In this document: in pieces, positions 31,841 through 39,258 of the stretch
How the letters are laid out: each line of letters starts with the position of its first letter
Numbering within the stretch: the stretch's first letter is position 1
Source of the DNA: a virus
Length of the DNA: 64,000 bases
Reading direction: 5' to 3' (one strand)
IMG/VR virus record: IMGVR_UViG_3300035181_001618
Span: 62,001 to 126,000 of that record
The notes under the pieces: model-generated
The model's input: only the letters and a program-made list of their open reading frames with translations
Databases searched by the model: none
Told to the model about the DNA's origin: nothing
Program-made: the position numbers and the translations under genes

Positions 31841-31978
31841 CTACCCGACGATCAGGAAGAAGACGCCCATTGCTCGGCCGTCTTCACCCTTCGCGTTCGA
31901 GTTCTTCATGTGCTCTAGGCCAACAAGCAGCCCAAAGCCAGCCAGAACGCTAAACAGCAAGTACAAGACGGCCGTCAT
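31841..31978 (-). CDS. Small membrane protein, 45 aa, with amber codon in a membrane helix
   Basis: ATG 31978 follows the HTH gene stop by three bases. The first helix is AVLYLLFSVLAGFGLLVGL, the loop is charged (EHMKNSNAKGEDGR) and the second helix starts MGVFFLIVG before TAG. Past TAG the same frame reads VIFCGVMAVNAH and stops, which would complete the second helix. A recent nonsense mutation or readthrough is likely. No family recognised. Confidence 0.55.
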   Translation of the reverse strand: MTAVLYLLFSVLAGFGLLVGLEHMKNSNAKGEDGRAMGVFFLIVG

Positions 31979-31981
31979 GGC

Positions 31982-32500
31982 TCAGTCCGCGACCTTGAAC
32001 CAGGCTTGGGGCACGGTCATGTAGGTCTTGTTGTCCTTGTCGAACTTCAAGACGCCCAGGGCATGCAGGCGGCCGGCGACCGAATAGGCTGTCCGACCGC
32101 ATGCAGCGCCGATCTGCTCGGGCGTGCCGCCGGTAGCGTAGGCCAGCAGCAGCGTCCGGTCACCGTCATTGTCCCAGCGATCATCGTGATGCTTGGGCTT
32201 GACTGAAACCTTGGTCTCGTGCTTTACATAGCTGGCAAGCGTCAGGGCAGTCGCCGTCTTGCCGGTCTTCAGGTCGCCGAGCTGGCCAACGATGGCCTTG
32301 ACGGTCCGACCGAGCTTCTTGGCCATGTCAGCCGGCGTCTCGTTTGCAACGATCAGCTTGGCAAAAGCCTTCAGGTCGGCGGGTGACCAGGCCTTGCGGG
32401 TCGAGCCTGCAGCGTAGTTGGCGCCGCCGTTGACGGCGGATGCTGGCTGCGGCTTGTTGCCGGTGGGGAAGGGCCATGCTCTAGGTGGGAGTGCGCTCAT
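31982..32500 (-). CDS. DNA-binding protein with two Myb/HTH-like repeats, 172 aa
   Basis: Two similar helical units: WSPADLKAFAKLIVANETPA continuing DMAKKLGRTVKAIVGQL (about 38-75) and DRTLLLAYATGGTPEQIGAA continuing CGRTAYSVAGRLHALGVL (about 115-152). Both follow the SANT/Myb-like pattern with a recognition helix (GRTxxxVxGxL). The N terminus is Pro-rich. It probably binds DNA as a regulator in the replication region. It lies between the DsbA-like protein gene and a terminator. Confidence 0.65.
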   Translation of the reverse strand: MSALPPRAWPFPTGNKPQPASAVNGGANYAAGSTRKAWSPADLKAFAKLIVANETPADMAKKLGRTVKAIVGQLGDLKTGKTATALTLASYVKHETKVSVKPKHHDDRWDNDGDRTLLLAYATGGTPEQIGAACGRTAYSVAGRLHALGVLKFDKDNKTYMTVPQAWFKVAD

Positions 32501-32514
32501 GATGTGTGCTCCCC

Positions 32515-32820
32515 TTATTCCGAGGTGATGCCAAGGCCGACGGCCAGATCCTTGGCCTCTTCCAGCTTCTTGATCTTAGCGTCGATGCTGCCGTTATCCA
32601 GGCGCTCGCGCACCAGTTCGCCCAGCACTTGCGATGGGATGGCGAGAGCGGATTCGGCTTCGCCCTTGATGTCCTTGATCGCTTCGCGCTCGGACTTGAT
32701 CTTGCCCTCACAGAGGACGATCTCGTCGATGAAGCCGAGCAGCTGCTTCTTGGTCACTTCGTTGGCCATCACGCTGGCCAAGGAGAATTCGGGCTTCTTG
32801 CCTGTCAGGTCTTTTGTCAT
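32515..32820 (-). CDS. Coiled-coil protein, possibly DsbA-like late-transcription factor, 101 aa
   Basis: The central part KKQLLGFIDEIVLCEGKIKS continues EREAIKDIKGEAE and then PSQVLGELVRERLDNG. This resembles the small T4 DsbA double-strand-binding protein group (helix, EIK-type charged helix, then LxxLVxxxL). DsbA binds T4 late promoter regions. The similarity is from memory and not certain. Highly charged and helical throughout. Start at ATG 32820; stop 14 bases before the HTH gene. Confidence 0.5.
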   Translation of the reverse strand: MTKDLTGKKPEFSLASVMANEVTKKQLLGFIDEIVLCEGKIKSEREAIKDIKGEAESALAIPSQVLGELVRERLDNGSIDAKIKKLEEAKDLAVGLGITSE

Positions 32821-32912
32821 TTATGAATGGTCTCGATGAAGCCGTAACGATACGGCAAGATGGATTCTATTCAAAATGCACCTAAACCGCATTTATTCAA
32901 ATGCAATTTGCC

Positions 32913-33413
32913 TTAGTGCACCACGGAGGAGTTGATGTCGATGTACATCTTGCCTTCAGGTACCTCGATGTAGTCCTCGAACTCATGGATGATGTAGCGA
33001 AAGATCATCGCGTGCTCATCATTGATGATCGGCGGCGCCTCTTCATCAAACTCTTCGGTCGTGTATGTCATTCGCACGACCTCGTCATCGCCCCAAGTGT
33101 CGAGGTAGTCGGTGAACTCTGGGTTCTCCTTCTTGAACTTTTCAAGGTCCTCGGCGGAATTCGAGTGCATCGGGTTGGTCTCGTTGATAGACGTGACCGC
33201 GTTTTTCGACTTGCTGATCTTCAGCAGCTCAACCTTGCGGTTAAGGTCGGTGTGGAGCGCCTCGAGGCAGGCAGCCGAATCATTGAAGAGACGGCTGTTG
33301 ACATTCAGCTCGGTGATGTCATCACCTGCGATGTCTACGATTGTACCTTTAAGGTGCTCGCGGATATGAGGATTTTCGAGGTTGATCTCGAAGCTGTAGT
33401 AGTAGTTACGCAC
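32913..33413 (-). CDS. Unknown acidic protein, 166 aa, GTG start
   Basis: GTG at 33413 is preceded by AGGAGG with a five-base gap, which decides the start. The protein begins MRNYYYSFEINLENPHIREH, with a helical middle (LEALHTDLNRKVELLKI) and an acidic C-terminal half (DTWGDDEVVRMTYTTEEFDE). No known family, membrane segment or signal. A TAAATA element lies further upstream, at 33441. Confidence 0.6.
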   Translation of the reverse strand: MRNYYYSFEINLENPHIREHLKGTIVDIAGDDITELNVNSRLFNDSAACLEALHTDLNRKVELLKISKSKNAVTSINETNPMHSNSAEDLEKFKKENPEFTDYLDTWGDDEVVRMTYTTEEFDEEAPPIINDEHAMIFRYIIHEFEDYIEVPEGKMYIDINSSVVH

Positions 33414-33440
33414 TGTGGCCTCCTGCAAGCTGCTCGAGAC

Positions 33441-33446
33441 TATTTA
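33441..33446 (-). promoter_or_regulatory. Late promoter element
   Basis: CATAAATAG on the minus strand about 27 bases before GTG 33413, overlapping the stop codon of the 33444 gene. Confidence 0.55.
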
Positions 33447-34637
33447 TGCGGGTCCGATGATGAAGGCTTTTTCGTTCCGCTCTACTAGCAGGTTGACAAT
33501 GTCTGCAGCCTGAGTGCTAACAGCGACCGCTGGCATCGCTGTCAACGCTAACGGTCGAGCTTGAGGCTGAAGCGTCGCTCCGTCAATGACTAGCTCCATA
33601 CTGCCGGTCTCTCCATTAACAGCAAAGCTCACAGAGAACCCTTCAGCCGTCAACGTTGTTGTGGGCACGGTGGCTGTCAGGCGCTTGTCTTCAAACGCAT
33701 AGGGTGCGCGGGCAAGCAGGAAGCTACCGGTGCTTGAGATGACGTAAGTGGTGCCGTTCTCATCAGCCGCTTCGAAGCGTACCAAGCCGTAGGTCCGGGT
33801 TCGATCAAGAGCGCCTAGGTCGATGCAATAGAGCGGAGTATGGGCGCCGACGCGTAACGTGTTGCCCCAAGCACCTGTGGACCGTGTAGCATCAAGCTGA
33901 GGCAGGATACTGAATGCAAGCTTGAGAGCTTGGTCCTCATTGAAGAACTGGGTCAGCGACTTGTAGACAAAGACTTCGATGAGAAGAGAAGGGCCTTCAA
34001 GCTGAGGAGAGAAGGTAATCGTGCCTGCCGCAGCCGAGTACAGCGTCGAGTCAAGCAGCGCGCCGTTGACAAGTACGCGCACGTTGCTGGTGCTGTCAAA
34101 AGTCAGGAGGTTTCGGTTGGCGGAGTCATCCTTGCCCTGCACATACACGCAGCTGTCAGTTCGGCTGTAGGTGTAGCGCTTGTACTCAAGAGCCGCCGGC
34201 GTCAGCTCGAAAAGCACGGCCTTTACTTCGAGCGCCGCAGGTTGTACGGCATCGCTAGCACAGCGAGCGAGCACGCGCTCGAAGCCTACCGAGTCGTTGA
34301 TGTAGAAGAGGCGCTGGGAGCCGCTAAGCTTTGACCTGACAAGCGAGAGAGTTAAGCCTCCACCGCTAAAGGATGCGAGGCTTACTTTGTCAAGGGGCTT
34401 CTCCGCGGCCGCGGCCACCCGGGCGGTGCCGCGCTTAACCCGATCGAGGAGGCCGATGACGGTTGGGGTGTTGACAGGCCTGAGGCCGAACCTAGTGCCT
34501 GCCAAGGATAGCTTGCCAGCGCACTGGTCGGTGATGACACAGCGTAAGGGGTCTGGCCGAGTTGGGTCCGCCAGCCGTTCAATGCTGCGATCGCACGTGT
34601 CACACGTGTACTTATAGATGCGGTTGTTGAGGGCCAT
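33444..34637 (-). CDS. Possible virion protein with N-terminal zinc finger, 397 aa
   Basis: Starts with a four-Cys cluster: YTCDTCDRSIER and LRCVITDQCAGKL (about 11-40), likely a small zinc ribbon. The remaining 350 residues are beta-rich with Ser/Thr/Ala content like phage tail or decoration proteins (VRVLVNGALLDSTLYSAAAG, SFAVNGETGSMELVIDGATL). Start lies four bases after TAAATA and has no Shine-Dalgarno, so it is probably a late gene. The precise role is unknown. Confidence 0.6.
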   Translation of the reverse strand: MALNNRIYKYTCDTCDRSIERLADPTRPDPLRCVITDQCAGKLSLAGTRFGLRPVNTPTVIGLLDRVKRGTARVAAAAEKPLDKVSLASFSGGGLTLSLVRSKLSGSQRLFYINDSVGFERVLARCASDAVQPAALEVKAVLFELTPAALEYKRYTYSRTDSCVYVQGKDDSANRNLLTFDSTSNVRVLVNGALLDSTLYSAAAGTITFSPQLEGPSLLIEVFVYKSLTQFFNEDQALKLAFSILPQLDATRSTGAWGNTLRVGAHTPLYCIDLGALDRTRTYGLVRFEAADENGTTYVISSTGSFLLARAPYAFEDKRLTATVPTTTLTAEGFSVSFAVNGETGSMELVIDGATLQPQARPLALTAMPAVAVSTQAADIVNLLVERNEKAFIIGPA

Positions 34638-34641
34638 GACA

Positions 34642-34647
34642 TATTTA
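34642..34647 (-). promoter_or_regulatory. Late promoter element abutting the start codon
   Basis: GATAAATA, then TGTC, then ATG (34637) on the minus strand. No ribosome-binding site lies between. Confidence 0.55.
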
Positions 34648-34693
34648 TCATAGCGCTAACTGCTATATACATAATAACTTCTAACGCATACTT

Positions 34694-35374
34694 ATGAACT
34701 ACAGCATCATCTATCAAAATTTGATCAAGCGAGGACAACAGCGTAAATCTTCAGACGTTGAAGGTGAGCGTCATCACATTGTACCAAGATGCATGGGTGG
34801 TAGTGATGCGAAAGTAAACTTGGTCAAGCTTCCTTACAGAGAGCATTTGTTCGCACATCGACTGTTGTGCCGCATTTATCCAATGCATCATGGATTAGCT
34901 CAAGCAGTAGCTCGCATTCAACGAAAGTATAAAGTGACTGGCAAGGAGCAATACAAATTATACGAAGCCGATCGCCGACGGGTGGCTGTGATGCTAAGCC
35001 TTGTTCACAAAGGTAAGACGTTATCAGACGAGCATAAGGCTCGTATCAGTCAATTTCATAAAGGTCGTAAGCAGCCTTCGCGTGCTGCGGAACATTCTCA
35101 AAAGCTTGGTGAAGCTCACAGAGGAATTCCATGTCCTCAACATGTCAAGGACGCAGTTGCTAGGGCAGCTACCGGTAGAATTAAGTCAGAAGAAGAGCGC
35201 GCTAAGATAAGCGCTGCTCAAAAAGGAAAAGTTGTGGCTCCAAATGCTCGCGCCCTCATGAGTGTTAGCTCAAAAGGGCGCGTATGGGTGCACAATGAAG
35301 AGAAAACTAAGCGCGTCAAACAAGATGAGCTAGAGCTGTATCTTGCTAATGGCTTCAGTTTAGGACGATGCTGA
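34694..35374 (+). CDS. HNH homing endonuclease with NUMOD3 repeats, 226 aa
   Basis: The core EGERHHIVPRCMGGSDAKVN is followed by LPYREHLFAHRLL, as in the genes at 11534 and 54573. NUMOD3 repeats follow (SDEHKARISQFHKGRK, QKLGEAHRGIPCPQHVKDAV, KSEEERAKISAAQKGK). AT-rich relative to neighbours. It lies between a virion-like gene and a DEDD exonuclease, with its last 15 bases overlapping the exonuclease 3' end on the other strand. Likely a mobile gene that inserted between convergent units. Confidence 0.87.
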   Translation: MNYSIIYQNLIKRGQQRKSSDVEGERHHIVPRCMGGSDAKVNLVKLPYREHLFAHRLLCRIYPMHHGLAQAVARIQRKYKVTGKEQYKLYEADRRRVAVMLSLVHKGKTLSDEHKARISQFHKGRKQPSRAAEHSQKLGEAHRGIPCPQHVKDAVARAATGRIKSEEERAKISAAQKGKVVAPNARALMSVSSKGRVWVHNEEKTKRVKQDELELYLANGFSLGRC

Positions 35375-35950
35375 TACAGCAAGTCCTGTCAAGAAATAAT
35401 CTCGGATTTGCCTTAGAGATTCCAACGTGTAAATGATATCCTCTAAGGCATCATGTTTCCCGCGCGGCGGCAGGCCTACCGCGTCAAACAGATCATCGGA
35501 CTTGGTCATCCCCAACATGACCAAGCCAAAGGCGGCCGTGTCGAGCTTGATGGGGTCATACTTGAAAGCAAAGCCGATCGAGTCAAACAGCTGGTCAAGG
35601 AAAGCGATGTCAAAGTGCGGGCGGTGGCCGAGAACAACGACATTCTCGGTGCCCATGTACTTGTGGACCATCAGAGCTAGCTGCTCTGCGGCTTCGGCTT
35701 GCGTGACGCCGTGCTTGCTGAGGTAGTCACGAGTCAGGCCGTGGATTTTCTCAGCGGTGTCCTCCCACGCGTACTTCGGGTCATACTTGATCTCGCAGTA
35801 CAGCGTGTCAACAACAGTCAGCCGCTCGATGTCGAAGATCAGCGCGCCGAAGGAGACGCCTTGATGCCGTTCGGCATAGTGCGGGAGGGAGTACCCGGTG
35901 GTCTCGAAGTCAATCGCGAGCCCGAACTTGGGGATAGGATGTGATGCCAT
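35360..35950 (-). CDS. DEDDh 3'-5' exonuclease, 196 aa
   Basis: ExoI LAIDFETTGY near residue 12, ExoII GHRPHFDIAFLDQL near 119 and ExoIII HDALEDIIYTL near 165 give the D-E-D-H-D set of DnaQ/oligoribonuclease-type exonucleases. Start set at MASHPIPKFG (35950) because the upstream open frame is low-quality and a hairpin lies between. It may trim DNA or short RNA. C terminus overlaps the HNH gene. Confidence 0.82.
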   Translation of the reverse strand: MASHPIPKFGLAIDFETTGYSLPHYAERHQGVSFGALIFDIERLTVVDTLYCEIKYDPKYAWEDTAEKIHGLTRDYLSKHGVTQAEAAEQLALMVHKYMGTENVVVLGHRPHFDIAFLDQLFDSIGFAFKYDPIKLDTAAFGLVMLGMTKSDDLFDAVGLPPRGKHDALEDIIYTLESLRQIRDYFLTGLAVSASS

Positions 35951-35960
35951 AAAATTAGGA

Positions 35961-35980
35961 GGGGCGACCGAAGCCGCCCC
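35961..35980 (-). terminator. Hairpin, terminator or leader attenuator
   Basis: On the minus strand GGGGCGGC, loop TTCG, GTCGCCCC followed by TCCTAATTTT just before the exonuclease ATG. The stable C(UUCG)G loop and weak T tract suggest partial termination. Confidence 0.6.
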
Positions 35981-35987
35981 GTAGAGG

Positions 35988-36257
35988 TTACCGAGCGCGG
36001 GGCGCCTGGTCGTCGTCAGCCCGAATGGTCTGCGCGAGCGCATTGCAAACATTGGCGACACGATCGAAGAGCTTGCCCGAAAGATACGGCGGGCAGCCTT
36101 CGAGCTCACGCACCGCATAGCAGAACTCAACTTCGAATTCATGCCGGCGGGTGCCGTGGCTGTTGTTCGCTCCAAGCCTTCCGATTAAGCGCGCAAACTT
36201 CTCGCGCAGTGACCGGAGAGCCTCATCTTGGTTGAACGTAGGTTGGGAGGACTGCAT
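35988..36257 (-). CDS. Unknown protein, 89 aa
   Basis: Helical and basic: ALRSLREKFARLIGRLGANN, then RRHEFEVEFCYAVRELEGCP and KLFDRVANVCNALAQTIRAD. No family recognised. It has its own sigma70-type promoter (36317-36346), suggesting early expression in a region where most genes look late. A stable hairpin follows its stop. Confidence 0.6.
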   Translation of the reverse strand: MQSSQPTFNQDEALRSLREKFARLIGRLGANNSHGTRRHEFEVEFCYAVRELEGCPPYLSGKLFDRVANVCNALAQTIRADDDQAPRAR

Positions 36258-36316
36258 GAAAGCCTAGGGTCAATATCTCAGAGTGATGAGCTCATCGTAT
36301 CAACGAGCACAAAATC

Positions 36317-36346
36317 ATTATACACTATTTTGCCGCCGACCTACAA
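36317..36346 (-). promoter_or_regulatory. Sigma70-type promoter
   Basis: Minus strand: TTGTAG, an 18-base spacer, TATAAT (GTGTATAATG). The -10 context GTGTA(T/C)(A/T)AT is shared with the early promoters at 3607 and 6555. Confidence 0.6.
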
Positions 36347-36556
36347 ATTGTCACCATGCCAAGCAATCATCGAGTTGTACTGACCAACTTTATTACACTT
36401 TGAACAGACGTACTTAGGTCGGTTTAAAGCCGCTTGCGCGTACTTTGGAGAATCTTTTGGAAGGCCTTTGCCGCCTGCACCTCCAGCGGCTGCTCGACGC
36501 GATCGCTCAACGGTGTATGCTTTGTCATCAAGACATGCTTTATATGAACTACAACG

Positions 36557-36919
36557 TCAGGAGATACCGAACCGTGGGTTGTCTGATCCTCGCAAAGCAT
36601 TGCGGCGCCGGCTTTCACGTGCTTCTTCGGATATTGGACCGGCACCGCCGCCGCGGCCACCTTTACACTGGTTCCATCCCATGAAGTTGTCAGGCCTGAG
36701 CTCTTCCTCTTTGGCATAGGCTTCTGCAGCTGTAGAATAGCTAAACAGTAGATGTATGCTCTCGGAAGTCAAGCCTAGGGCCCGAATAGCTTTGCCGATG
36801 ATTCGGTTACCACGTTGATGATCCTTGAAACGCTCGACGAGCTCTTGCTTAGTCACGCCAATATAGCCTCTTGTAAGGCTATTGTCTCGAGGATCAACAA
36901 TGTGGTAGACGTAGTACAT
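36557..36919 (-). CDS. GIY-YIG homing endonuclease, in-frame stop before zinc-finger tail
   Basis: YYVYHIVDPRDNSLTRGYIG holds the GIY-YIG core, followed by KQELVERFKDHQRGN. The open frame ends at TGA 36557 after SDNPRFGIS. The same frame continues for 71 codons to TAG at 36341 and there encodes PKYVCSKCNKVGQYNSMIAW followed by HGDN, the Cys/His tail common in phage GIY-YIG enzymes. So the stop is probably a late nonsense mutation. ATG sits on the PhoH stop (TAATG), so it is read with phoH. The original gene would span 36341-36919. Confidence 0.8.
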   Translation of the reverse strand: MYYVYHIVDPRDNSLTRGYIGVTKQELVERFKDHQRGNRIIGKAIRALGLTSESIHLLFSYSTAAEAYAKEEELRPDNFMGWNQCKGGRGGGAGPISEEARESRRRNALRGSDNPRFGIS

Positions 36920-37674
36920 TAGCTAGAAGATAGCAAGCTTCCAGGACCCTTGATCAAACGGCCTGGGCCTTCAGTGACCCTTCGCGTCGGAGCTGCTGGA
37001 TCCAGCTCTAAGTAGTTGAGCATATCTTCGATTAGCGGATTTCGTACGGTAGCAGCGCCGCCGAAGTCAACGACGCTGATGTGCTCGTTGCGACCAACCA
37101 ATCGATCTGCTGCCCATTTAAGACCATTCGGCACCTTCAGGTCAGATTGAGCCGTATCACCAGTGATCACCATCTTCGAGTCATAGCCCAAGCGCGTCAA
37201 GAACATCATCATTTGCTCTTGAGTGCAGTTCTGCGCTTCGTCAAGCAGCACAAAGGACTCGTTGATTGACCGACCGCGCATGTACGCCAGCGGAATGATC
37301 TCAACTTGACCGTTGTTGAGGAGCTCCTTTGCCTTGGTCGGGCCCACATGGTCCTCGATCGCGTCGAGCAGCGGGAGGATGTACGGGTGGATCTTCTCAA
37401 GCATGTCGCCGGGGAGGTAGCCGATATCCTCCGTAGCAACGATCGGACGGGTCAGGATGATACGACGAACGTCACCTTCAAGCAGTGCTTTCAGGGCATA
37501 GTACGCAGCGATGTAGGTCTTACCCGTGCCAGCTTTGCCGAAGCAAAATGTCACCGTTGACTCCTGCAGCATATCAGCATAATGCTGCTGGGCCGAATTC
37601 TTCAGGGTCAGCTTGTTGACATAGGTGCCAGGCTTCTTGACGGTAGACTCATCGTTATAGCGTTTACGGCTCAT
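36919..37674 (-). CDS. phoH: PhoH-like ATPase, 251 aa
   Basis: Walker A FCFGKAGTGKTYIAAY near residue 43, ILTRPIVATEDIGYLPGD, and Walker B SFVLLDEAQNCTQEQM near 150 with VITGDTAQ define the PhoH family. PhoH-like ATPases are frequent in T4-type phages and are thought to act on RNA or in stress metabolism; the exact role is open. The N-terminal 30 residues are basic. The C-terminal 30 are Pro/Gly/Ser-rich. A GIY-YIG gene follows on its stop. Confidence 0.9.
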   Translation of the reverse strand: MSRKRYNDESTVKKPGTYVNKLTLKNSAQQHYADMLQESTVTFCFGKAGTGKTYIAAYYALKALLEGDVRRIILTRPIVATEDIGYLPGDMLEKIHPYILPLLDAIEDHVGPTKAKELLNNGQVEIIPLAYMRGRSINESFVLLDEAQNCTQEQMMMFLTRLGYDSKMVITGDTAQSDLKVPNGLKWAADRLVGRNEHISVVDFGGAATVRNPLIEDMLNYLELDPAAPTRRVTEGPGRLIKGPGSLLSSS

Positions 37675-37730
37675 TGTTGTTGTTCCAAGGGTTTTGAGGT
37701 TAAGCGGCGGATGCCGTCTGGGATGGAAGT

Positions 37731-37770
37731 AAAAACGGCTCCGAAGGCGGGTTAAGCCTTAGGAGCCGTT
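37731..37770 (-). terminator. Rho-independent terminator
   Basis: Minus strand: AACGGCTCC, inner AAGGC/GCCTT, GGAGCCGTTTTT. Long paired stem followed by five T residues, downstream of the 37795 gene and before phoH. Confidence 0.85.
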
Positions 37771-37794
37771 GAGGGAAATGACAGCAAAAGAGAA

Positions 37795-38181
37795 TTAGTC
37801 GTTAGCTTCGCGCTTTGTTGCCCACTGAATCCACAGCAGGGTTTCTTGAGTCGGGTTGACGTAGCTGTACAGGAGGTCTTGGTCCTTGATTTCCGCAAGC
37901 TCTAGCATCTTCTTCGCCAGCTCAACCTGCTCTTCAGGCTTCATGCCGCGCAGTTGCGCGAGCAGCTCGCCGGAAGTTGAGAGGAACGGGTCGTAGAAGT
38001 TGTTGGTCTTATACAAGTAGCCGTTCTTGAAGAACTCGATCAAGCGAGCCAGCACGATGAACTGCATGGTCTCACGAGCCTGGCCGCCCTTGATGATGTT
38101 TTGCAGTGACATGAGCACGTTCGGGTCTACACGACCTTCAGCGATCAAACGCTTGCCTTGGTACAGGTTGTTGAGCTTCAT
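37795..38181 (-). CDS. Unknown protein with possible packaging leader, 128 aa
   Basis: Begins MKLNNLYQGKRLIAEGRV. The IAE at residues 13-15 resembles the T4 leader end (…FIAE/A). The remainder is helical (MSLQNIIKGGQARETMQFI, LLAQLRGMKPEEQVELAKKM) and contains no known domain. It is preceded by TAAATA at 38203 with AGAAGG between, so it is a late gene with a normal leader. A strong terminator follows. Confidence 0.6.
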   Translation of the reverse strand: MKLNNLYQGKRLIAEGRVDPNVLMSLQNIIKGGQARETMQFIVLARLIEFFKNGYLYKTNNFYDPFLSTSGELLAQLRGMKPEEQVELAKKMLELAEIKDQDLLYSYVNPTQETLLWIQWATKREAND

Positions 38182-38202
38182 TAGGTGGTTACCTTCTGAA
38201 GC

Positions 38203-38208
38203 TATTTA
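38203..38208 (-). promoter_or_regulatory. Late promoter element
   Basis: GTAAATAGC on the minus strand, 21 bases before ATG 38181, with AGAAGG as ribosome-binding site between. Confidence 0.6.
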
Positions 38209-38213
38209 CCACC

Positions 38214-38561
38214 CTAATTGATTTCAATCTGGAAAGAGAATTGATCCTGCTTCCATTCAAGCAGTTTTACGATGGCACCCTCTGCCATGGCAGAGCTGCG
38301 TCGATACTTCATTGAGCCGTACTGCTCATCGCCTTTACGAGGGCCATAGCATACGACTACGATGCAGTCATCAACGCGATCATAGATGGTGAGGATCAAG
38401 GTCTGAACAACCATTGGGTTTGAGTCCTCAAACTTGGCTTGGAAGCAAGCAACAGCCGGTATAGCCGATGCGAGCTTCATTTCATCATCAATCCCGATCT
38501 GCTGAAACTTCAAGAAGAGTTGACGGCACTCGCTCTTAAACCCACTCTTCATAGCCTGCAT
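38214..38561 (-). CDS. LQQ-family protein (divergent), 115 aa
   Basis: MKSGFKSECRQLFLKFQQIG then IDDEMKLAS keeps the L-K-x-Q-Q-x-x-I-D core, but the leader lacks the LLE triplet. The rest is beta-rich (VVQTLILTIYDRVDDCIVVV), with an end KLLEWKQDQFSFQIEIN. The start overlaps the end of the repeat protein gene. ATG 38552 (MKSG) is an alternative start to 38561. Function unknown. Confidence 0.65.
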   Translation of the reverse strand: MQAMKSGFKSECRQLFLKFQQIGIDDEMKLASAIPAVACFQAKFEDSNPMVVQTLILTIYDRVDDCIVVVCYGPRKGDEQYGSMKYRRSSAMAEGAIVKLLEWKQDQFSFQIEIN

Positions 38562-39258
38562 CGATTAGCTCCTGCTCTAAGCGAAGAACACCTGCTCGAT
38601 TGCGTAACGCAACCTTCAGGCGGGGGATGAAGAAGTCCTTTAGCTCCTCAACCTGCTTCTCATCAAGGATCTCAGGCGCGCAGGTGAATGCGAGACTTTG
38701 GAGCTGAGGGAAGAACGCCAGTCTAGGCAAGCATGTGGGCTTTTCAAGGTAGCCCAAGTTGATAGTTTCTGCCGCGCTGCCCGCAGCGTGCTTGGGGTCA
38801 ACACGCTGGGCAAGCTGCTCATTGAGCACCAACGCAGAAACTCGACGAGGACAGCCGTTCCAGCTAGGGATAGCTGATGATGAGACGTTAATGAAGTCGA
38901 CGACTTCAGGAAATCCCTCAAAGGAGATGATGTCAGGGTTGGTCCAGACAGCGCCGCTGACAATCTTGAAGTTGACAGGGAGACGGTTGTAGGGCTTCAG
39001 GCGTTGAGGCAATGCCTGAGCGTTGACATTACCCGCTAATGAGACACGTCCATCATCACCAACTGTGTGATTGGTGTAGGTGAGGAAAAAGGGACTGCCG
39101 CTCTTAGCATCGAAGGCAAGCTGCTTCTCAACCCAAGCAGCAACTGCTGCTGGGTCTGAGAGGTTATCGACGGCCGCTATTAGCTCAACAGGCGGCGCAT
39201 CATGCGAGGACGGAAGGGGCATCTGGTGGCGTTTCCCAGGGATCCCGAATGATATCAC
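38536..39258 (-). CDS. Repeat protein, leucine-rich-repeat-like, 240 aa
   Basis: From about residue 80 short units recur with the layout FKIVSGAVWTNPDIISFEGF, VVDFINVSSSAIPSWNGCP, VSALVLNEQLAQRV: a strand, a Ser/Asn position and a x-x-F/L-x-G-x-P turn. This resembles phage leucine-rich repeat proteins of the LxSLEGxP type. The likely start is MPLPSSHDAPP (39222), inside the end of the ClpP gene. Such repeats usually bind other proteins; target unknown. Confidence 0.55.
   Translation of the reverse strand: MISFGIPGKRHQMPLPSSHDAPPVELIAAVDNLSDPAAVAAWVEKQLAFDAKSGSPFFLTYTNHTVGDDGRVSLAGNVNAQALPQRLKPYNRLPVNFKIVSGAVWTNPDIISFEGFPEVVDFINVSSSAIPSWNGCPRRVSALVLNEQLAQRVDPKHAAGSAAETINLGYLEKPTCLPRLAFFPQLQSLAFTCAPEILDEKQVEELKDFFIPRLKVALRNRAGVLRLEQELIDAGYEEWV

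Noticed and set aside
4880-36559. Recoded stop codons (TGA at 4880 and 36557, TAG at 31841) as a phage genetic-code change
   Set aside because: TAA, TAG and TGA all end intact genes with proper overlaps, for example many ATGA junctions, so a general recoding is excluded.
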